From Nitratireductor thuwali (lineage in GTDB: Bacteria; Pseudomonadota; Alphaproteobacteria; Rhizobiales; Rhizobiaceae), in assembly GCF_036621415.1 (NCBI RefSeq), contig NZ_CP030941.1, positions 1,302,001 through 1,366,000 on the forward strand: DNA of 64,000 nucleotides, written 5' to 3'. Positions within the stretch are counted from its first letter, which is position 1, and each line of letters begins with the position of its first letter. The notes under the pieces are model-generated. The model searched no databases, was not told the origin of the DNA, and saw only the letters and a list, made by a program, of their open reading frames with translations. Below are positions 59,823 to 64,000 of the stretch, in pieces. Made by a program: the position numbers and the translations under genes.

Positions 59823-61889
59823 ATGAACAAGCTCGCCCTACTTGCTTTGACCTCGTCGGCGCTTGCCCTTACGGCGACGCAGTCTTTTGCCGATTACACA
59901 CTCAACATCCTGCATATCAACGACTGGCACAGCCGCATCGAATCCATCAACAAATACGATTCGACCTGTTCGGCCGAAGACGAGGCGGAGGGCAATTGCT
60001 TTGGAGGCGCGGCACGGCTCGTGACGGCGGTGCGCGACCGGCGGAAGGCGCTTGACGGCCAGAATGTCCTATTCCTCAACGCCGGCGACAACTTCCAGGG
60101 ATCGCTCTTCTACACGACCTATAAGGGCGAGGTCGAAGCCGAGTTCCTGAACCTCATGGGGACCGACGCCATGGTCGTCGGCAACCACGAGTTCGACGAC
60201 GGTGAAGATGGCCTGGCCGCTTTCCTGGACAAGGCGGAGTTCCCGGTTCTGGGTTCCAACGTCAAGGCCAGCGAGGCCTCCAGCCTCGGCGACCGCGTGA
60301 AGCAATATGTCATCCTGGAAGAGGGCGGCGAGAAGATCGGCATCGTCGGCGCGGTGGCGAACGACACGGCCGAGCTTTCATCGCCGGGCGAGAATGTGAG
60401 CATCATAGAGGACGTGGAAGGCATCACCGCCGCCGTCGAGGCCGCAAAAGCCGAAGGCGTCAACAAGATCATTGCCGTAACCCATGTCGGCTATCCGCGC
60501 GACCTTGCCGCCATAGCCAAGATACCGGGCGTGGACGTGGTCGTCGGCGGCCACACCAACACGCTCCTGTCGAACACGATCGAAGGCGCCGAGGGGCCCT
60601 ATCCGACCATGGTGGACAATCCGGGAGGCTATCAGGTGCCTGTCGTGCAAGCCGGCTCCTACTCCAAATATCTCGGTGAGTTGAAGGTGGTGTTCAACGA
60701 TGAGGGTGTCGTGACGCAAGCCACCGGCGACGTGCATCTTCTGGATGCCACCGTGCAGCCGGACGAAGCTGCCGCCGAACGGGTCGCCGAACTGGGCGGT
60801 CCCATCGAGGAGCTCAAGCAGAAGGTCGTTGCCCAGACCACCGCCCCTATCGATGGCAGCCGCGAGAACTGCCGCGCTGGCGAATGCGAGATGGGCAACG
60901 CCGTCACCGATGCAATGCTTGCGCGCACCAAGGACCAAGGCGTCGACTTCGCCATCACCAATGGCGGGGGCCTGCGCGCCTCCATCGACGAAGGCGAGGT
61001 GACGATGGGCGAGGTGCTCGGCGTCCTGCCCTTCCAGAACACGCTCGCCACCTTCCAGATCAAGGGCGAGGACGTCGTCGCCTCGCTCGAGAGCGGCGTC
61101 AGCCAGATCGAGGAAGGGGCCGGGCGGTTCCCGCAGGTATCCGGCCTGCGCTTCTCGTTCGATCCGTCCGTTGCACCGGGCGAAGGCCGGGTAAGCGATG
61201 TCGAGGTCAGCGAAAACGGCGAATGGCAGCCCATCGATCCCGACAAGACATATTCGGTGGCCACCAACAACTTCATGCGCAACGGTGGCGACGGCTACAA
61301 GCTATTCGCCGAAAACGCCGAGAATGCCTATGATTACGGGCCGGGCCTTGAAGAGGTCCTGGCGGACTACCTGGCCGACAACAGCCCCTATCAACCCACG
61401 ATAGACGGACGCATCACCAAGGTCGGAGCTTCGACGGCCGCCGCCGGAGCTGCGGAAGAAGAAGCCACCGGGCCGGCCACCGGCGCCGAGGGCGAAGGCG
61501 CAGAAGCAGCGGCTGAAACCACGGTGGAGCCCGCGGAAGAAAACGCCACCGAGGCCGCGGACGAGACCGGCGAGCCAGCCGAGGAGATGACCGCAGAAGG
61601 CGCGGCCGAGGGCACGGAGCAGCCCGGAGAGGAAGACGGCGCGGAAGCGGGCAGCGGAACCACGGGGGATGCCAGCGAAGCGACGACCGATACGCCCGGG
61701 GCGAGCGAGGCAGCCGCAACCGGTGAAGCGGGGAGCCATACGATCGCGCGTGGCGATACCTATTGGGATCTGGCCCAGCGGTATTATGGCGATCCCCGAA
61801 AGTGGCGGACATTGGCGGAAGCCAATCCCAATCACCCGGCCCGTAGGCTGACGGTCGGGACGACGATCACCATCCCCGCCGCCGAATAG
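59823..61889 (+). CDS. 5'-nucleotidase/metallophosphatase with C-terminal LysM domain
   Basis: 688 residues. Signal peptide 1-23. The metallophosphatase domain has HINDWHSRIE (Asp34, His36), LNAGDNFQGS and VVGNHEFDDG, then GHTNT; the C-terminal nucleotidase domain (about 330-530) has TNGGGLRASID and NNFMRNGGDGYKLFA. A long Glu/Ala/Thr-rich linker (about 545-635) leads to a LysM domain (about 640-688, TIARGDTYWDLAQRYYGD). It should hydrolyse nucleotides in the periplasm while held on peptidoglycan by LysM. Confidence 0.92.
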   Translation: MNKLALLALTSSALALTATQSFADYTLNILHINDWHSRIESINKYDSTCSAEDEAEGNCFGGAARLVTAVRDRRKALDGQNVLFLNAGDNFQGSLFYTTYKGEVEAEFLNLMGTDAMVVGNHEFDDGEDGLAAFLDKAEFPVLGSNVKASEASSLGDRVKQYVILEEGGEKIGIVGAVANDTAELSSPGENVSIIEDVEGITAAVEAAKAEGVNKIIAVTHVGYPRDLAAIAKIPGVDVVVGGHTNTLLSNTIEGAEGPYPTMVDNPGGYQVPVVQAGSYSKYLGELKVVFNDEGVVTQATGDVHLLDATVQPDEAAAERVAELGGPIEELKQKVVAQTTAPIDGSRENCRAGECEMGNAVTDAMLARTKDQGVDFAITNGGGLRASIDEGEVTMGEVLGVLPFQNTLATFQIKGEDVVASLESGVSQIEEGAGRFPQVSGLRFSFDPSVAPGEGRVSDVEVSENGEWQPIDPDKTYSVATNNFMRNGGDGYKLFAENAENAYDYGPGLEEVLADYLADNSPYQPTIDGRITKVGASTAAAGAAEEEATGPATGAEGEGAEAAAETTVEPAEENATEAADETGEPAEEMTAEGAAEGTEQPGEEDGAEAGSGTTGDASEATTDTPGASEAAATGEAGSHTIARGDTYWDLAQRYYGDPRKWRTLAEANPNHPARRLTVGTTITIPAAE

Positions 61890-61910
61890 CAGAACCGAAA
61901 AGAACCTACC

Positions 61911-61933
61911 GGTCCCGCCCTGCCGGCGGGGCC
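61911..61933 (+). terminator. GC hairpin after the nucleotidase gene
   Basis: A 9-bp stem GGTCCCGCC (61911-61919) / GGCGGGGCC (61925-61933), with one G-U pair and a 5-base loop, lies 22 bases after the stop. No T run follows. Candidate terminator. Confidence 0.45.
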
Positions 61934-62014
61934 ACACACCCCTGCGGCCACAAGCGCCATTGTTTTTATCCGCTCCACCATTAGCTTCAGAGCGCGCACA
62001 GGAGCTGGATTGAA

Positions 62015-63079
62015 ATGACATTGAAAACGATGCCGGAAACCGGGACCGCCGGGTCTGCGGCGCTGCTTCCCGAGGGACACCCGCCAGTCAGGATCGGAAA
62101 GGTCGGCGTCCTGCTTGTCAACCTCGGCACGCCGGACGGCACCAGCTACTGGCCCATGCGGCGCTACCTTCGCGAGTTCCTGTCGGACCGGCGAGTAATC
62201 GAGTGGCCGCGTGCGATCTGGTATCCCATCCTGCATGGCATCGTACTGAACACCCGGCCTAAAAAATCGGGCGCTGCCTATGATGCGATATGGAACAGGG
62301 AGCGCGATGAATCGCCCTTGCGGACATTCACCCGCTCGCAGGCGGAAAAACTGGGAGCAGCGCTCGAAGGGCTCGACAATGTGATTGTCGACTGGGCGAT
62401 GCGTTACGGTACCCCTTCCATCGAGAAGGTCACCAAGAGCCTGATGGAACGCGGCTGCGAACGCATCGTCATGTTTCCGCTCTACCCGCAATATTCAGCG
62501 ACCACCACGGCCACGGTGAATGACAAGTTCTTCGAGGCGCTGATGAAGATGCGCTTTCAGCCGGCGATACGGACCGTGCCGCCCTACCACGACGAGCCGG
62601 CCTATATAGAAGCGCTCGCGCGCTCCATCGAGCAGCACCTGGCGACGGTCGATTTCGAACCGGAGGTGGTGATTGCGTCCTATCACGGCATTCCGCAGAG
62701 CTATTTCCGGCGCGGCGACCCCTATCACTGCCACTGCCAAAAGACGACGCGGCTGCTGCGCGAGCGGCTCGGCTGGGACGAGGAGAAGCTGATCACCTGC
62801 TTCCAGTCCCGTTTCGGGCCGGAGGAATGGCTCCAGCCATATACGGACAAGACGGTGGAGAAGCTGGCGCGCGAGGGCGTCAAGTCGGTCGCCGTCCTCA
62901 ATCCGGGCTTCGTCTCCGACTGCCTGGAAACGCTCGAGGAAATAGCCGGTGAAGCCGGCGAAATCTTCCACCACGCCGGCGGCGAGAACTTCACGCACAT
63001 ACCCTGCCTTAACGACAGCGCCGAAGGCATGGCTGTCATCGAAGCCCTGATACGCCGCGAACTGGCGGGATGGGCTTGA
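62015..63079 (+). CDS. hemH: Ferrochelatase HemH
   Basis: 354 residues, AGGAG 10 bases before the ATG. Family blocks: VGVLLVNLGTPDGTSYWPMR, VDWAMRYGTPSIEKV, MFPLYPQYSATTTATVND (metal channel), SYHGIPQSYFRRGDPYHCHC with the catalytic His, TCFQSRFGPEEWLQPYTDKT, and NPGFVSDCLETLEEIAGEA with the conserved Glu. It inserts Fe2+ into protoporphyrin IX, the last step of heme synthesis, at the inner membrane. Confidence 0.97.
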   Translation: MTLKTMPETGTAGSAALLPEGHPPVRIGKVGVLLVNLGTPDGTSYWPMRRYLREFLSDRRVIEWPRAIWYPILHGIVLNTRPKKSGAAYDAIWNRERDESPLRTFTRSQAEKLGAALEGLDNVIVDWAMRYGTPSIEKVTKSLMERGCERIVMFPLYPQYSATTTATVNDKFFEALMKMRFQPAIRTVPPYHDEPAYIEALARSIEQHLATVDFEPEVVIASYHGIPQSYFRRGDPYHCHCQKTTRLLRERLGWDEEKLITCFQSRFGPEEWLQPYTDKTVEKLAREGVKSVAVLNPGFVSDCLETLEEIAGEAGEIFHHAGGENFTHIPCLNDSAEGMAVIEALIRRELAGWA

Positions 63080-63104
63080 TGCAGGGCAGCCGCCTTCGTG
63101 CCTC

Positions 63105-63210
63105 AGAGCGCCATGCGCCCATTCGGAGCGCAAAGGCGCCCAGGCACCTGAACCCATATGTCGGGCTTTCGGAAATCAATACCGGTTTTCGAACCGATGC
63201 TGTAAGCCTC
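63105..63210. repeat. REP-like palindromic element, copy B
   Basis: The 210-base gap after hemH starts its repeat with AGAGCGCC (63105-63112), then the inverted repeat TGCGC/GCGCA, and ends with CCGATGCTGTA (63194-63204) plus AGCCTC. Copy A at 19591-19659 has the same two flanks in the same order and orientation. The core palindrome is degenerate here, and the middle is about 45 bases longer. Confidence 0.6.
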
Positions 63211-63289
63211 AAACACCTCTTACGGTCTGGTCGCAATCCGTGAGATAGTGCGCCAGCTTCGGTCCATTCCCACCCGCAGGGTCCCGCCA

Positions 63290-64000
63290 ATGCTTTTCTC
63301 AGGTCTCGATATTCTTATCCCGGTCCTCGTCGTCCTCGTCCTCCTGCTGCTGTTCGTCAGCGTCAAGACGGTGCCGCAGGGGCATAATTACACGGTCGAG
63401 CGCTTCGGCCGCTACACGCGCACGCTTTCACCCGGCCTCAACATCATCACCCCCTTCATCGACCGCGTCGGCGCAAAGATGAACATGATGGAGCAGGTGC
63501 TCGACGTGCCGACCCAGGAGGTGATCACGCGTGACAACGCCATCGTCGCCGTGGACGGCGTGGCCTTTTACCAGGTGCTAAGCGCGCCGCAGGCGGCATA
63601 CCAGGTGTCCGGCCTGGAGAACGCCATCCTCAACCTGACGATGACCAATATCCGTTCGGTCATGGGTTCGATGGACCTCGACGAGCTTCTGTCGAACCGC
63701 GACATGATCAACGAAAAGCTCCTGCGCATTGTCGACGAGGCGGCCAATCCGTGGGGCATCAAGATGACCCGCGTCGAGATCAAGGACATCAATCCGCCCG
63801 CCAACCTCGTCGAATCGATGGCTCGGCAGATGATGGCCGAGCGCAACAAGCGCGCCCAGATCCTGGAAGCCGAAGGGCTCAAGCAGGCGCAGATACTCGA
63901 GGCCGAAGGCCGTCGCGAAGCGGCTTTCCGCGACGCCGAGGCGCGTGAGCGCGCTGCGGAAGCCGAAGCCCGCGCGACCGAGGTCGTCTCCGAAGCGATC
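63290..64000 (+). CDS. SPFH/Band 7 (stomatin-like) protein, 5' part
   Basis: The first 237 codons are in the window and the frame runs off the end. An N-terminal membrane helix (about 6-25, [20 protein letters not shown]) is followed by a Band 7 domain with [58 protein letters not shown] and [16 protein letters not shown]. An Ala/Glu-rich coiled coil begins near residue 190. This is the QmcA/stomatin type, often paired with an NfeD membrane protein just downstream, which would lie outside the window. AGGG is 9 bases before the ATG. Confidence 0.92.
   Translation, partial: MLFSGLDILIPVLVVLVLLLLFVSVKTVPQGHNYTVERFGRYTRTLSPGLNIITPFIDRVGAKMNMMEQVLDVPTQEVITRDNAIVAVDGVAFYQVLSAPQAAYQVSGLENAILNLTMTNIRSVMGSMDLDELLSNRDMINEKLLRIVDEAANPWGIKMTRVEIKDINPPANLVESMARQMMAERNKRAQILEAEGLKQAQILEAEGRREAAFRDAEARERAAEAEARATEVVSEAI

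Noticed and set aside
1..64000. CRISPR arrays, rRNA or tRNA genes, insertion sequences
   Set aside because: No regularly spaced direct repeats, no recognisable RNA gene sequence, no transposase and no terminal inverted repeats with target duplications were seen.

Overview
The window reads as chromosome of a high-GC alphaproteobacterium of the order Rhizobiales (Hyphomicrobiales), most like the Mesorhizobium / Nitratireductor / Chelativorans / Brucella side. The evidence is the rhizobial-only motility genes motC, motD and motE, the orphan regulator FtcR, the FlaF/FlbT pair, two adjacent flagellins, an Omp10 lipoprotein of the Brucella type, and homospermidine synthase. This placement is inferred from gene content; no database search was run. 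I see no rRNA, tRNA, CRISPR array, insertion sequence or prophage.

Bases 1-24,488 are one long flagellar cluster, all on the + strand. It runs flgG (3' end) - flgA - flgI - motE - flgH - fliL - fliP - two flagellins - fliF - fliH-like - motB - motC - motD/fliK - lytic transglycosylase - ftcR - flgE - flgK - flgL - flaF - flbT - flgD - fliQ - flhA - fliR - fliJ-like - rod-binding flgJ - flgN-like - a FliL-like membrane protein. Many neighbours overlap by 4 bases (ATGA or GTGA), so translation is probably coupled. The set covers the L/P rings, the MS ring, part of the export gate, the motor stator partners, the hook, the junction, the filament and two filament regulators. fliG, fliM, fliN, flhB, motA, fliI and flgBC are not in the window and presumably lie upstream. 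Both flagellin genes have structured, regulator-rich leaders. One carries a perfect CtrA box and the other carries four perfect inverted repeats.

Bases 24,489-35,925 are mixed metabolism: a MarR regulator, an SCP2-like lipid carrier, two GNAT acetyltransferases, an ornithine/lysine decarboxylase behind a long structured leader, an amidase, a LysR regulator, a DUF1007 plus NicO nickel/cobalt export pair, an aminotransferase and an SLC13-type anion transporter with RCK domains.

Bases 36,169-45,574 (- strand) hold a TRAP transporter (dctPQM) with its own DctB/DctD-type sensor and sigma-54 activator, followed by the molybdate ABC transporter modABC.

Bases 45,780-64,000 are single genes and pairs: a DUF533 protein, tRNA hydroxylase TrhO, a muramidase with a peptidoglycan-binding domain, KDPG aldolase, a DUF882 periplasmic peptidase-like protein, a second sigma-54 response regulator, an M3 oligopeptidase, PabB, homospermidine synthase, Omp10, a PaaK-like ligase, a LysM-tailed 5'-nucleotidase, ferrochelatase and the start of an SPFH/stomatin protein. 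Ornithine decarboxylase (26.4-27.5 kb) and homospermidine synthase (56.4 kb) together outline a putrescine-to-homospermidine route.

The main unexplained structures are the two flagellin leaders, the decarboxylase leader, a REP-like palindrome family with copies at 19.6, 38.6 and 63.1 kb, a tandem CtrA-like array at 36.1 kb, and the uncharacterised FliL-like gene at the end of the flagellar cluster.
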